Assembly (NCBI RefSeq): GCF_023698535.1
Contig: NZ_JALJCL010000001.1
Span: 62,001 to 126,000, forward strand
Direction of reading: 5' to 3'
From: Halorientalis regularis
Lineage (GTDB): Archaea; Halobacteriota; Halobacteria; Halobacteriales; Haloarculaceae
Length of the DNA: 64,000 bases
The position numbers were made by a program, and so were the translations under genes. The first letter of the stretch is position 1. Every line of letters begins with the position of its first letter. Under the pieces are notes generated by a model. The model was not told the DNA's origin and did not search any database. It saw only the letters and a list, made by a program, of their open reading frames with translations. Shown here in pieces: positions 30,879 to 40,133 of the stretch.

Positions 30879-33203
30879 TCACGAGCGGAGCGACCGCGAC
30901 GAGTTCGTGACGACGAGCAGGCTGGAGGCGGTCATCGCGACCGCGGCGAACAGCGGGTTCAGCAGGCCGGCGACGGCGATGGGGATGGCGACGGCGTTGT
31001 AGAGGAACGCCCAGCCGAGGTTCTGCCGGATGCGGCCGTGGGTGCCGTTGGCGATCTCGAACAGCGCAGTGACGTTTCGCAGGTCGTCGTCCAGCAAGAC
31101 GGCGTCCGCGGCGTCCGCGGCGAGGTCGGTCCCGCTCCCCAGCGCGATGCCGAGATCCGCGGCCGCCAGCGCGGGGCCGTCGTTGCTCCCGTCGCCGACC
31201 ATCGCGACGGTGCCCCGGCCACGCAGTCGCTCGACGGTCTCGGCTTTGGCCTCCGGCGGGACGCCCGCGAACACCTCGTCGGCGTCGATTCGATCCTCGA
31301 TCCGCTCGACTGCGCCGCCCTCGTCCCCGGTCAACACGACCACCTCGTGATCGGCCGAGAGGTCCGCGACGACCTCCGAAGCCACCGGGCGCTCGCGCTC
31401 GCCCAGCAGGAGCAGGCCCCGCGCCCGCTCCGCCCAGCCGACGAACACCGGACGCTGGCCCGCCTCGGCCGCCTCGGTGGCCCGCCGGTCCAGTTCGTCC
31501 GGGACCGCGAGCCCTTCCGACCGCAGGCAGTCCGCCCGACCGACGGTCACGCGGTCGCCGTCCACCGCGGCGCTGACCCCGGTTGCGTGGCGCTCGAAGT
31601 CGGTGGCGTCCGGTGAATTCTCGACGGCCTCGGTGATGGCCGTCGCGACGGGGTGGTTCGCCCGGCACTCGACCGCAGCCGCGCGCCGGCGGAGCGTCTC
31701 CGGGTCGTCGCCGACGACCTCGGCGACCCGCATCTCGCCGGTGGTCAGCGTCCCGGTCTTGTCGAACACGACAACGTCGACCTCGGGGACGGCCTCGAAC
31801 ACCGCTTCGGAGACGACGACGATGCCCGCGTCGGCGGCCTCGCGGACGCCCGCCGCGACGGCGAGCGGCGTCGCCAGCCCCAGCGCGCAGGGACAGGAGA
31901 CGATCAGGACCGTGAGCCCGAGCAACAGGGCCGAGACGCCGCTCCCGCCGATCAGGAGTACGGCCGCGGCCGCCACCGTGCCGAGCGCGATCACGGTCGG
32001 GACGAACACCGTCGCCAGGCGGTCGGCGAGTCGCTGCATCCCCGGCCGAGCGCTCTGGATCGACCAGAGCAACTCGACGATCCGGTCGAGGGTACTCTCG
32101 GCGTCGGCCGCGACTTCGACGGTCAGCGGCGCGTCCGTGACGACGCTCCCGCCGATCACCTCGTCGCCCACGCACTTGTCGACCGGCATCGGCTCGCCGC
32201 TGAGCAGTGACTCGTCGACGGCGGCCGAGCCCTCGACCACCTCGCCGTCGGTCGGAACGCGCTCGCCGACCTTGACCAGCAGGCGGTCGCCGGCAGAGAG
32301 ATCCTCGACGGGGACCGTCTCCGTTCCGTCGCCGGTCAGGCGGCGCGCCTCGGTCACTCTGGACTCGGTCAGCTCCGAGAGCAGGCCGACCGCGCGGTCC
32401 TTGACTTTCCCCTCGTAGTAGTTGCCCAGCGAGACCACGAGGACGATGGCGACGGTCACGTCGAAGTAGAGGTGGGTCCGGCCGAGTCCCATCGCGACGG
32501 TGCTGTAGCTGTAGGCGGCCGTTGCCGCGAGCGCGACCAGCAGGTCCATGTTCGGGTGGCCGGCCCGGAGGCTGACGTACGCGCCCCGGAGGATCGGCCA
32601 CCCCGTGTAGAAGAGGACGATCGAGGTCATGAGCCAGACGTTCCCGAACAGGTAGAGGCCGACGAGGCTGGTCAGGTCGACGAAGGGCGCATCGTAGCCG
32701 AAGTACGTGGGGTAGAGAAACAGGGCGTACCAGCCCATCACCATCATGCCGAAGAAGCCGCCGATCGCCAGCGCCCAGGCGGACTCGTCGGCCTCGCTGT
32801 CGGCCTCGACCTCGCGGTCGCGGGCCGCGTAGCCGTAGCCCGAGACGGCATCGGCGAGTTCGTCGGTCCGGGTCTCCTCGGGATCGTAGACCAGCCGCAT
32901 CGTGTCGGTGGCGTAGCTGGCGGCGGCGTCGTGGACGCCCGACTGATCGACCGCGCGGGACTCGACGAAGGCCTCGCAGGTCCCACAGTGCATCCCGTCG
33001 ACAGCGAGATACCCTGTCTCGGCGTCGTCCGGGACCGAAACCGCGTCCGTGCCACGACGCTCCGTGAGGTCGTCCTCGGTCGTCTCCGCGTCGTCGAGGG
33101 CGTTCGCGACAGAGAGACAACCCTGACAGCAGTACGCGCCGCCGTCGCCGTCGGTGATCGGCGGGTCCGGCGTCGGTCGATCACAGAGGGTGCAGTCGGT
33201 CAT
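30879..33203 (-). CDS. FixI/CcoI-like copper P1B-type ATPase
   Basis: A 774-residue heavy-metal ATPase. The N-terminus is a Cys-rich finger (C4, C7, C25, C26, C29) as in FixI/CtpA types, followed by an HMA domain with GMHCGTC (C73, C76). Membrane metal site [11 protein letters not shown] (CPC 437-439), phosphorylation site [10 protein letters not shown] (D481), and hinge GDGSNDGPAL are present. These N-terminal features and the adjoining SafE-like gene and ba3 oxidase suggest it exports Cu for cytochrome oxidase assembly rather than detoxification, which the copA at 43255 would serve. It overlaps the upstream gene by four bases. Confidence 0.93.
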   Translation of the reverse strand: MTDCTLCDRPTPDPPITDGDGGAYCCQGCLSVANALDDAETTEDDLTERRGTDAVSVPDDAETGYLAVDGMHCGTCEAFVESRAVDQSGVHDAAASYATDTMRLVYDPEETRTDELADAVSGYGYAARDREVEADSEADESAWALAIGGFFGMMVMGWYALFLYPTYFGYDAPFVDLTSLVGLYLFGNVWLMTSIVLFYTGWPILRGAYVSLRAGHPNMDLLVALAATAAYSYSTVAMGLGRTHLYFDVTVAIVLVVSLGNYYEGKVKDRAVGLLSELTESRVTEARRLTGDGTETVPVEDLSAGDRLLVKVGERVPTDGEVVEGSAAVDESLLSGEPMPVDKCVGDEVIGGSVVTDAPLTVEVAADAESTLDRIVELLWSIQSARPGMQRLADRLATVFVPTVIALGTVAAAAVLLIGGSGVSALLLGLTVLIVSCPCALGLATPLAVAAGVREAADAGIVVVSEAVFEAVPEVDVVVFDKTGTLTTGEMRVAEVVGDDPETLRRRAAAVECRANHPVATAITEAVENSPDATDFERHATGVSAAVDGDRVTVGRADCLRSEGLAVPDELDRRATEAAEAGQRPVFVGWAERARGLLLLGERERPVASEVVADLSADHEVVVLTGDEGGAVERIEDRIDADEVFAGVPPEAKAETVERLRGRGTVAMVGDGSNDGPALAAADLGIALGSGTDLAADAADAVLLDDDLRNVTALFEIANGTHGRIRQNLGWAFLYNAVAIPIAVAGLLNPLFAAVAMTASSLLVVTNSSRSLRS

Positions 33204-34012
33204 GCGAGGGGCTGGTAGAACGGCACGGGGAGCATCGGCACGCCGACGCCGAGCAACACCAGGCCGTGTGAGAGGGGGATGTATCCGAGCACGACGAAGG
33301 TTCCACCGAGCAGCCGGTGGAGGGTCCGCCGGTGGCCCTCACCGAGCGTGCCCAGCACCGTGCCGTAGGCGAACAGCGTCGGGACCGTCCCCAGCCCGAG
33401 GACGCCGAGGCTGAGCGCGGCCCGGACGGGGTCGCCCAGCGCGAACGCGTAGACGTACGCGGGATAGAGGATCGGGCACGGGAGGATCCCGTGGACGGCC
33501 CCGAGGCCAACGATCTTGGGGCCGCCGACCAGCCGGTCGACGTGCGCGGTGAGCCACCCGCTGACCCGCTGGAACACCCGCGTGACGACGGCAGGCGTGA
33601 ACCGGTCGAGGTGGCCAGTCCCGCCCAGCAGGTACCTGATCCCCGTCGCCACGATGACTGCCCCGACGGTCAGCCCGGCGACGATCCGGACGGGGTTGGC
33701 GATGGCGGGCAAGCCGTCGACCGACGCGAACAGTAGGCCACCGGCCGCGGCCGCGAGCGCACCGACGAGGGCGTAGCTCACCGTGCGTCCGAGGTTGAAC
33801 AGCAGGTGCTGGCGGACGGCGAACGTGGTGAGTCGACGCTCGCGGTCGGTGCCGGTCTTTGCGTCCATCCGGTCGGCGTACAGCGTCACCAGCGGACCGC
33901 ACATCCCGAGACAGTGTGCGCCGGCCAGCAGACCGATCACGGCGAACACCAGCAGGTCCACGTTGCCCTCCACGGCGGAGACACCGGCCAACTGGAGGAG
34001 TGTCGCAGTCAT
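33200..34012 (-). CDS. SafE/TauE-like (UreH-type) membrane protein
   Basis: A 270-residue protein with about six membrane helices. The motif GAHCLGMCGPLV in the first helix, and VHGILPCPILYPAY in the middle, each contain Cys in the membrane, the pattern of the UreH/CcdA-like domain linked to cytochrome oxidase maturation and metal transport. It is coupled by ATGA overlap to the FixI-like ATPase and diverges from the oxidase genes. Role in copper or thiol handling during oxidase assembly is inferred. Confidence 0.85.
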   Translation of the reverse strand: MTATLLQLAGVSAVEGNVDLLVFAVIGLLAGAHCLGMCGPLVTLYADRMDAKTGTDRERRLTTFAVRQHLLFNLGRTVSYALVGALAAAAGGLLFASVDGLPAIANPVRIVAGLTVGAVIVATGIRYLLGGTGHLDRFTPAVVTRVFQRVSGWLTAHVDRLVGGPKIVGLGAVHGILPCPILYPAYVYAFALGDPVRAALSLGVLGLGTVPTLFAYGTVLGTLGEGHRRTLHRLLGGTFVVLGYIPLSHGLVLLGVGVPMLPVPFYQPLA

Positions 34013-34035
34013 CTATCGGGGAGTCGGCACCACAC

Positions 34036-34248
34036 TTAGCTGTGTGCCGGCTCGGTCCCGTGTTCTTCGCCCTCCGTCGGCGAGAACAGCAGGTAGAGAC
34101 TCGTGGTGATCAACACGACGTTCGTGGCCGTCACGGCGAGTGCCACGTAGAAGGACAGCGTGAGACCGAAGGTTACCACCGGCACGAGCGCCAGTAATGA
34201 AATGGCGATGACAACTCGTGGCGACAGTGAGTCGAATGCCTGGATCAT
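34036..34248 (-). CDS. Small ba3-oxidase-associated membrane protein
   Basis: A 70-residue protein with two helices (about 11-32 and 35-55) and an acidic His-containing tail. The position, directly divergent from the oxidase subunit genes and in line with the assembly genes, resembles the short protein annotated in haloarchaea as a cytochrome ba3 oxidase subunit. No catalytic residues are visible; assignment is by context. Confidence 0.6.
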   Translation of the reverse strand: MIQAFDSLSPRVVIAISLLALVPVVTFGLTLSFYVALAVTATNVVLITTSLYLLFSPTEGEEHGTEPAHS

Positions 34249-34347
34249 ACCGGTCGTTGGCGAACGCGGGGTATAATCCTGGGCGCTGTTCTCACTCCGT
34301 GGGAACGTCCGGTATTGGATTTAACGAACATGTGCGTACACCCTTCT

Positions 34348-34581
34348 ATGACCGCGACAGAGGCTGAGGCGGAGACGGATTCCGCGGTCGTCGGTGAAGA
34401 CGTGTACGCCGACGGGACGCTGGTCAGGGATCCAGAGATCGAGGAGTCGCTGTCACAGGACGAGTACGATCCGAAGGGGACGCTGGCGTTACTGCTGGTG
34501 TACTTTCTCATCCTGGGATTGATGTGGACGTACATGTACTTCGTCGAGTTCCTGGGGAACGGGCCGACAGTCGTGGGGTGA
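34348..34581 (+). CDS. Single-helix ba3 oxidase subunit (IIa-like)
   Basis: A 77-residue protein: acidic N-terminus of ~50 residues, then one membrane helix (about 51-72). It precedes subunit II by six bases, the same place that the one-helix subunit IIa has in Thermus ba3 operons. A TATA-like GGATTTAAC at 34316-34324 is about 28 bases before the ATG, which marks this as the first gene of the oxidase operon. Confidence 0.7.
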   Translation: MTATEAEAETDSAVVGEDVYADGTLVRDPEIEESLSQDEYDPKGTLALLLVYFLILGLMWTYMYFVEFLGNGPTVVG

Positions 34582-34587
34582 TCTGGG

Positions 34588-35157
34588 ATGCACGTCCACA
34601 ACTACGAGAAGCTGTGGCTCGGGGCGTCGCTCCTGTTGATCGTCGGGTTCATCTCGACCATCGTCTACGGGGCGGCGGGAGCCGGGGTCACCATGGTCAA
34701 CGACGAGGGCGGGCATGTGAACCCGAACAACCTCGGGAACACGAGCGGGTTCGACGACCCCGGAGTGACGAAGATCGGCCCCAGCGAGTACGAGGTCCAC
34801 GTCGCCGCCCTGCGGTTTGCCTTCCAGCCCGGGACCATCGAGGTACCCGCGAACAGCACAGTCACGTTCTACGTGACCTCCCGGGACGTGATCCACGGGT
34901 TCCAGATCGTCGGCACGAACGCCAACACGATGGTCATCCCCGGCGAAGTGTCGAAGATCACCGTGAACTTCGACGAGCCGGGCGAGTACGGCATCGTCTG
35001 TCACGAGTACTGCGGGGCGGGCCACCACAGCATGGCCGCCGAGTTGCTCGTCAAAGAACCGTCCAACTTCACGATGCAAACCGACACGCAGACGCCGACC
35101 AGTGGGAACGGGCCGACGAACGCGACTGCGACGCCGACGGGAGGTGAGTCGGCGTGA
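34588..35157 (+). CDS. cbaB: Cytochrome ba3 oxidase subunit II (CuA)
   Basis: A 189-residue protein with one N-terminal helix and an extracellular cupredoxin domain that accepts electrons. CuA ligands are clear: H103 in SRDVIHGF, then C138-H-E140-Y-C142-GAG-H146-HS-M149. One helix rather than two is typical of B-type oxidases. The ~35-residue C-terminal tail is Thr/Asn-rich with sequons. Overlaps subunit I by GTGA. Confidence 0.95.
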   Translation: MHVHNYEKLWLGASLLLIVGFISTIVYGAAGAGVTMVNDEGGHVNPNNLGNTSGFDDPGVTKIGPSEYEVHVAALRFAFQPGTIEVPANSTVTFYVTSRDVIHGFQIVGTNANTMVIPGEVSKITVNFDEPGEYGIVCHEYCGAGHHSMAAELLVKEPSNFTMQTDTQTPTSGNGPTNATATPTGGESA

Positions 35158-36920
35158 GCACGCCCGGTGAGACGGCCGGCGAGACCGTCGAGTCGGCCAG
35201 GGAGATGCTGCCCGACAATTCCTTTTTGATCCAGTATCCGCACGTCTCGCGGGTCGTCCGGTCGCTGTTCCTGACGGCCTTCGTCGCCTTCGGGATCGGT
35301 GCGTTCATGGGCGTCCTGCAGGCGCTCCATCGGACGGGCATCGCCCGGATCGTCGCGTCGAGCGACTACTACACACTCCTGACGCTCCACGGCGTCTTGC
35401 TGGTGATCGTGTTCACCATCTTCTTCCTCGCCGGCGTGTTCACGTGGGCGAACACGCGGAGCCTCGACAGACCACCAGTGAGCAAGCGGTTCACCTGGTT
35501 CTGGGTCGTCACGATGTCCGTCGGGAGCGCGATGGCCGGCATCGCGATCCTGGCCGGCCTGATCCCGAGTATCGGCATGAGCGCGGACGTGCTGTTCACG
35601 TTCTACGCGCCCCTGCAGGCCCACCCGCTGTTCTATATCGGCCTCGCAGTGTTCATCATCGGGACCTGGCTCGCCGGCATCGACTGGTTCCGTCAGTATC
35701 TCGCCTGGCGCGGCGAGAACACCGGCGAACGCATCCCGCTGCAGTCGTTCATGGTCCTGACGACGATGCTCATGTGGTTCATCGCGACCATGGGCGTCGC
35801 CGTGGAGGTCGTCGTCTTCCTGATCCCGTGGTCGCTCGGGATCGTGCCCGCGCCGAACCCGCTACTCACGCGGACGCTGTTCTGGTTTTTCGGCCACCCC
35901 GTGGTCTACTTCTGGCTGATGCCGGCGTACCTGCTGTGGTACACGGTCCTGCCGAAGATCGCGGGCGGCCGGTTGTTCAGCGATCCGCTCGCACGCGTCG
36001 TGTTCGTCCTCTTCTTGCTCCTCTCGACCCCAGTCGGGATCCACCACCAGTACGTCGATCCCGGCATCGCCGAGGGGTTCAAGTTCATCGCGATGACGAA
36101 CACGATGTTCCTGCTGTTGCCGAGCCTGCTGACCGCGTTCACCGTCGTCGCCAGCATCGAACACGGCGCGCGCCAGCGTGGCGGCACCGGTTACTTCGGC
36201 TGGCTGAAAGCTCTCCCGTGGCGTGACCCGGCCTTCACCGGTATGACGCTGGCCGGCCTGATGTTCGCTGCCGGTGGGTTCAGCGGCATGATCAACGCCG
36301 GGATGAACATCAACTACCTCGTCCACAACACCATCTGGGTGCCGGGACACTTCCACCTCACCGTCGGGACGGCCGTGGCGCTGACCTTCATGGCCGCCTC
36401 CTACTGGCTCGTGCCCCGGATCACCGGCCGCGAACTGTACAGCCGACCCATCGGGCTCTTCCAGGTCGTCCTCTGGTTCGTCGGCATGGTGTTCATGTCC
36501 GCGGCCATGCATCGCGGCGGCCTCGCGGGTATCCCACGTCGGACGGCCGAACCGCAGTACCCGCAGGTCACCTTCGAGACGGTCGCTGGATCCGTCGGCA
36601 GTCTCCGATTGCAACTGGCCTTCGGCGGTGTCCTGCTGTTCGTCTCGGCGCTGTTGTTCCTCGTAAACGTCGGCCTCACCGCGATGAACAACGAGCCCGC
36701 ACGAGGACTCGACTCGGCGCTCCCGCCGGCGCTGTCCGGGCCTGAACAGTCGCCGACTGTGCTGGACAACCTCAAGCTCTGGGCGTTGATCGCCGTCGTG
36801 CTGGTGATCCTCGCCTACTCGCTGCCGCTCTACAGTATCGTCCAGGGTGCGGGACTCTACCCACCCGGGCAAGAGGCCACGCCAGCGGTCCTCGCGCCGT
36901 TGCTGGAGGTGATCGCATGA
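35154..36920 (+). CDS. cbaA: Cytochrome ba3-type oxidase subunit I
   Basis: A 588-residue heme-copper oxidase core that reduces O2. Ligands can be placed: low-spin heme H79 (TLHGVLL) and H401, CuB H248 with Y252 (GHPVVYFW), H297 and H298 (IHHQYVDPG), high-spin heme H399 (PGHFHLTVG). HPVVY in place of HPEVY marks the B family (SoxB/ba3), which lacks the K/D-channel Glu pattern of A-type enzymes. About 13-14 helices. Starts with GTG at the overlap with subunit II. Confidence 0.96.
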   Translation: MSTPGETAGETVESAREMLPDNSFLIQYPHVSRVVRSLFLTAFVAFGIGAFMGVLQALHRTGIARIVASSDYYTLLTLHGVLLVIVFTIFFLAGVFTWANTRSLDRPPVSKRFTWFWVVTMSVGSAMAGIAILAGLIPSIGMSADVLFTFYAPLQAHPLFYIGLAVFIIGTWLAGIDWFRQYLAWRGENTGERIPLQSFMVLTTMLMWFIATMGVAVEVVVFLIPWSLGIVPAPNPLLTRTLFWFFGHPVVYFWLMPAYLLWYTVLPKIAGGRLFSDPLARVVFVLFLLLSTPVGIHHQYVDPGIAEGFKFIAMTNTMFLLLPSLLTAFTVVASIEHGARQRGGTGYFGWLKALPWRDPAFTGMTLAGLMFAAGGFSGMINAGMNINYLVHNTIWVPGHFHLTVGTAVALTFMAASYWLVPRITGRELYSRPIGLFQVVLWFVGMVFMSAAMHRGGLAGIPRRTAEPQYPQVTFETVAGSVGSLRLQLAFGGVLLFVSALLFLVNVGLTAMNNEPARGLDSALPPALSGPEQSPTVLDNLKLWALIAVVLVILAYSLPLYSIVQGAGLYPPGQEATPAVLAPLLEVIA

Positions 36921-37114
36921 GCCGCCTCTCACCGGCTGCCCTGCTGATCGTCGGCGCGTTCATGGTGCCGCTGTTCATCGAACTGCCCGTCGTACTGTCG
37001 TTCGTCGGCGTCGAACTGTCGATGACGGCCTCGCTCGGTATCGGTGTGGTCGCGTTCACGCTCGTGCTGATCTGGTCGGAAATCAGCGAGAAGCCCGAGG
37101 CCGCGGACGCCTGA
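36917..37114 (+). CDS. Small ba3 oxidase subunit (two helices)
   Basis: A 65-residue protein with two hydrophobic helices (about 5-27 and 36-55) and a short acidic tail. Overlaps the subunit I stop by ATGA, so it is coupled to the core subunit; haloarchaeal ba3 operons carry such a subunit (called CbaC or CbaD in different naming systems). Confidence 0.75.
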   Translation: MSRLSPAALLIVGAFMVPLFIELPVVLSFVGVELSMTASLGIGVVAFTLVLIWSEISEKPEAADA

Positions 37115-37191
37115 CGCCACGGGGCCACGAACCCCGGCCGTCGCTTACCGGCCGAGTACACGGAGAACGGACGTCGAATCGACGACCGCGC

Positions 37192-37425
37192 TCACAACGA
37201 GTGACCGCCGTCACGCAGCGCCGGACGCTGTTCTGCCAGCACGTACGCGACCCCGAGCAACAGCAGGACCGAGACGAGCGACCCGACGAGGTAGCCGTTG
37301 GCCCCGACGCTCGTCGGTCGTCCGAGCAGGACCCAGGTGCCGAGGGCCGTGTACCCCACTGCGAGGACGCCGACGAGTCGTCCGAGCCAGACTGTCACCT
37401 GTTCCGCCGTCGTTTGCCGTGTCAT
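37192..37425 (-). CDS. 77-residue membrane protein, unknown
   Basis: Two hydrophobic helices (about 16-34 and 44-64) with a short basic N-terminus. It is convergent with the oxidase operon. The ATG at 37425 begins MTRQTTAEQVTVWLGRLVG. The upstream frame continues to 37674 but looks non-coding. Confidence 0.6.
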   Translation of the reverse strand: MTRQTTAEQVTVWLGRLVGVLAVGYTALGTWVLLGRPTSVGANGYLVGSLVSVLLLLGVAYVLAEQRPALRDGGHSL

Positions 37426-37571
37426 GGCTGTCAGGGAGTACGGGATCGTCCGATGAAACCCATGAAGCACGTTCCCACGTCGTGAGAACGGCTGTATGGC
37501 CGGTCGGTCCGCTGCCGAGTCGACTGGGGGTCTTCCCACCGCGGGGGAACCACCGCCGCACTGATTAAGTC

Positions 37572-37588
37572 CGGCGTTTTTTACGCCG
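37572..37588. promoter_or_regulatory. Inverted repeat spanning the TATA of the broken permease gene
   Basis: CGGCGT (37572-37577) and ACGCCG (37583-37588) flank a T5 loop, and the T-rich centre is also the likely TATA element for the start at 37617. A repressor bound here would block the promoter directly. Confidence 0.4.
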
Positions 37589-37616
37589 AATAGCCCGACA
37601 CGAGGCGAGAGAAACT

Positions 37617-38434
37617 GTGTCCGAGACCGACCAGACCAACAGAGCCGGCGTGGCACCCGCCGAAATCGCGTCACCGAGGGCCACCGACGAGGAGACGACA
37701 GTCACGGAAGAGGGGTCGGAACTGGAGCGGTCCATCGGGCTCGTCGGGGGGCTCTCGGTCGGCGTCGGCACGATGATCGGCGCGGGCATCTTCGTATTCC
37801 CCGGAATCGCGGCGGGCCAGGCCGGCCCGGCGGCGGCCGGTTCGTTCGCCATCGGGGCAGTCGTCGCCCTGCTCGTGGCGCTGCCTGCCTCGGAGCTGGC
37901 GACGGCGATGCCCAAATCCGGCGGCGGCTACTACTTCGTCTCCCGCGCACTCGGCGCACTCCCCGGGGCCATCGTCGGCATCAGCGTCTGGCTCGGGCTG
38001 ATGCGATCGCCGTCCTCCTGCCCAACCCGACGGGCGAGATCGACGATATTCTGGTCCCGCTCCGTGGCGTCGTCGACGTGGACCGGCTGGCGGACCTCGT
38101 GGCCACACTCGTGGACGGCGACGACAAACGGGTCACGCTCTGGGACCTCACGGTCGGCGACGACACCGACCTCCTCGACCGGTCCGAGCGGACGCTACGG
38201 GACCGCGGCCTGACCGACGAGCAGATCCACACGGAATCGGACGACGTGGAGTTTCCCACGCGGGCCATCGTCGACCGCTCGGGCGATTTCGACGTGATCG
38301 TCATGGGCGAAGGGCAGCAGACCCTGCTGACGACAGTACTGGGCGACACGGGCGAGCGGATCGCGGAGGGTGCCGTCGCGCCAGTCCTCGTCGTTCGGCG
38401 CGACAGGAGCGAAGACGGCGAGACGGACGATTAG
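37617..38434 (+). pseudogene. APC-family permease fused to UspA, internally deleted and frameshifted
   Basis: From GTG 37617, frame 1 encodes the start of an amino acid-polyamine-organocation permease: a ~40-residue acidic lead, then [20 protein letters not shown] and [20 protein letters not shown], reaching GISVWLGL at about 37999. Beyond that point frame 1 turns into nonsense, while another frame, open from about 38000, reads [18 protein letters not shown] and continues to TAG 38434 as a UspA-like domain with VIVMGEG and VAPVLVVRRD. Haloarchaeal permease-Usp fusions are commonly about 700-750 residues; here ~270 remain. About 1.3 kb of the centre, including most membrane helices, has been lost together with the frame. 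Non-functional as a transporter. Confidence 0.8.
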
Positions 38435-40131
38435 AACAGGATCGTCCCGTGGTGGCGGTCGGGGTCGTCCCGGCGCTTGTTCCGGAACGCCGAGAGCCGG
38501 GCCAGCAACTGCTCGCGGAGGTCTCCGGCGGGGAGCAGTTCGTCGACCTGCATCGTCGCGGCCTGGGCCCGCAGGTCGACGAAGTCGTCGAACTGCTCTT
38601 TGGCGCTCTCGATGAACGCCTCGCGGGTCTCGCCCTCCATGTCGTCCAGTTGCCCGCCAAAGAGCGCGTGGACGGCCGCGTCCGGTCCCATCACCGAGAT
38701 CTCGGCGCTGGGCAGCGCCAGCGTCGCGTCGGCACCGAACGCGGGGCCACACATGGCGTAGATGCCCGCGCCGTACGCTTTTCTGGTGATGACACAGAAC
38801 TTCGGCACCTGGGCGTTCGAGGTGGCGTAGATGAACTTCCGGCCGCGCTGGAGGATGCCCTCGCGTTCGACCTTCGAACCGACCATGAAGCCGGGCGTGT
38901 CACAGAGATACACGAGGGGAATCTCGTAGGCGTCACAGATCCAGACGAACTCGGCGGCCTTCTCCGCCGAATCGGGGAAGATCGCACCGCTGACGTGGTT
39001 CGGCTGGTTGGCGACGATGCCGACCGGGCGACCGCCCATGCGGGCGAATCCGGTGACCATCTCCGGGCCGAACCGGGGCTTGGTCTCGAACCAGGAGTCG
39101 CGGTCGACCACGCGGTCGATCACCTCGTGTACGTCGTAGGCGGCGTTGGGTTCGTCGGGGATCACCGCGTCCAGCCCCTTCGGGTTCTTGACCGGCGGTT
39201 TCGGCTCCCGTGTCGGGTTCGGGGCGTCGTACTTCTGGGGGAGATAGGAGAGCAGGGCCTTGACGGCCTCTGCGGCGGCCTCCTCGTCGGGCACCACGAG
39301 GTCGGCGCTGCCCGACTGGGTGGCGTGGACCTCGGGGCCGCCCAGATCCGCCATGTCGACGGACTCGCCGGTCATCGCTTCGACGATGCGGGGTGAGGCG
39401 ATCGCCATGCCGGAGATGTCCTCGACCATGATCAGGAAGTCACAGAAGACGGGGGTGTAGGCCGACCCGGCGATGTTCGGGCCGTAGAGGACGCCGATCT
39501 GTGGGACCTGCCCGGAGTGGAGACACTGGTTGTAGAACATCTTCCCGCCCCGATAGCGGTCCATGTGCGTGTCGCCTTTCTCGCGTTCCTCGGCGTTGAG
39601 CCGCGCGCCCGTCGAGTCGATCAGGCGAACGATAGGCGCGCCGGCTTCGGCGGCCCGCTCAGAGAGACGAATCTCCTTCTCGACGCCCATCTGACCGAGC
39701 GATCCGGCCTTCACGCTGTAGTCGTTGGCGGTGAAGAAGACCTCCCGACCCTCGATCTCGCCGACGCCGGTCAGCAGGCCGTCGGCCGGGAGTTCGTCGT
39801 CGTCGGTGAAGCGAGCGAAGGTGCCGTCCTCGTAGGTGATCTCGTCGAACAGCAGGTCGAGCCTGTCGCGGACGAACGCCTTCCCGAGGTCCTCTAGTTT
39901 CTCGTGGCCTCGTTCGGGACCGCCGGACATGATGTCCTCGATCTGCTCGCGGAGTTTCTGCTCGCGCTCGGTGACGATGTCGCCCCCGCCCGTCCACTCC
40001 TCCTCGTCGGCCGCGACCCGGTCGCCGCCGGGGTCGACGATCTCGACGGGCTGACCGAGGTGTTCGGCGACCGCCGTCGCGATCACCCTGGCGGTATCCT
40101 CGTCGGTCTCGCCGTCGACTGTGATCTCCAT
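38431..40131 (-). CDS. Acyl-CoA carboxylase carboxyltransferase subunit (PccB-like)
   Basis: A 566-residue protein that moves CO2 from carboxybiotin to acetyl-, propionyl- or methylmalonyl-CoA. Two crotonase-like halves are seen: GEIEGREVFFTANDYSVKAG, GAPIVRLIDSTGAR and AYTPVFCDFLIMVED in the first, MGGRPVGIVANQPNHVSGA, CDTPGFMVG and ADATLALPSAEISVMGPDAA in the second. The first ~45 residues (MEITVDGETDEDTARVIATA then VAEHLGQPVEIVDPGG) are not part of the normal fold and resemble a small accessory (epsilon/PccX-like) unit fused to it. No biotin carboxylase or carrier gene lies in the window. Overlaps the end of the pseudogene by four bases. Confidence 0.92.
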   Translation of the reverse strand: MEITVDGETDEDTARVIATAVAEHLGQPVEIVDPGGDRVAADEEEWTGGGDIVTEREQKLREQIEDIMSGGPERGHEKLEDLGKAFVRDRLDLLFDEITYEDGTFARFTDDDELPADGLLTGVGEIEGREVFFTANDYSVKAGSLGQMGVEKEIRLSERAAEAGAPIVRLIDSTGARLNAEEREKGDTHMDRYRGGKMFYNQCLHSGQVPQIGVLYGPNIAGSAYTPVFCDFLIMVEDISGMAIASPRIVEAMTGESVDMADLGGPEVHATQSGSADLVVPDEEAAAEAVKALLSYLPQKYDAPNPTREPKPPVKNPKGLDAVIPDEPNAAYDVHEVIDRVVDRDSWFETKPRFGPEMVTGFARMGGRPVGIVANQPNHVSGAIFPDSAEKAAEFVWICDAYEIPLVYLCDTPGFMVGSKVEREGILQRGRKFIYATSNAQVPKFCVITRKAYGAGIYAMCGPAFGADATLALPSAEISVMGPDAAVHALFGGQLDDMEGETREAFIESAKEQFDDFVDLRAQAATMQVDELLPAGDLREQLLARLSAFRNKRRDDPDRHHGTILF

Positions 40132-40133
40132 GG

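Noticed and set aside
37617-38434. Programmed frameshift in the permease-UspA gene
   Set aside because: A frameshift alone cannot restore the missing membrane helices; an internal deletion is needed.
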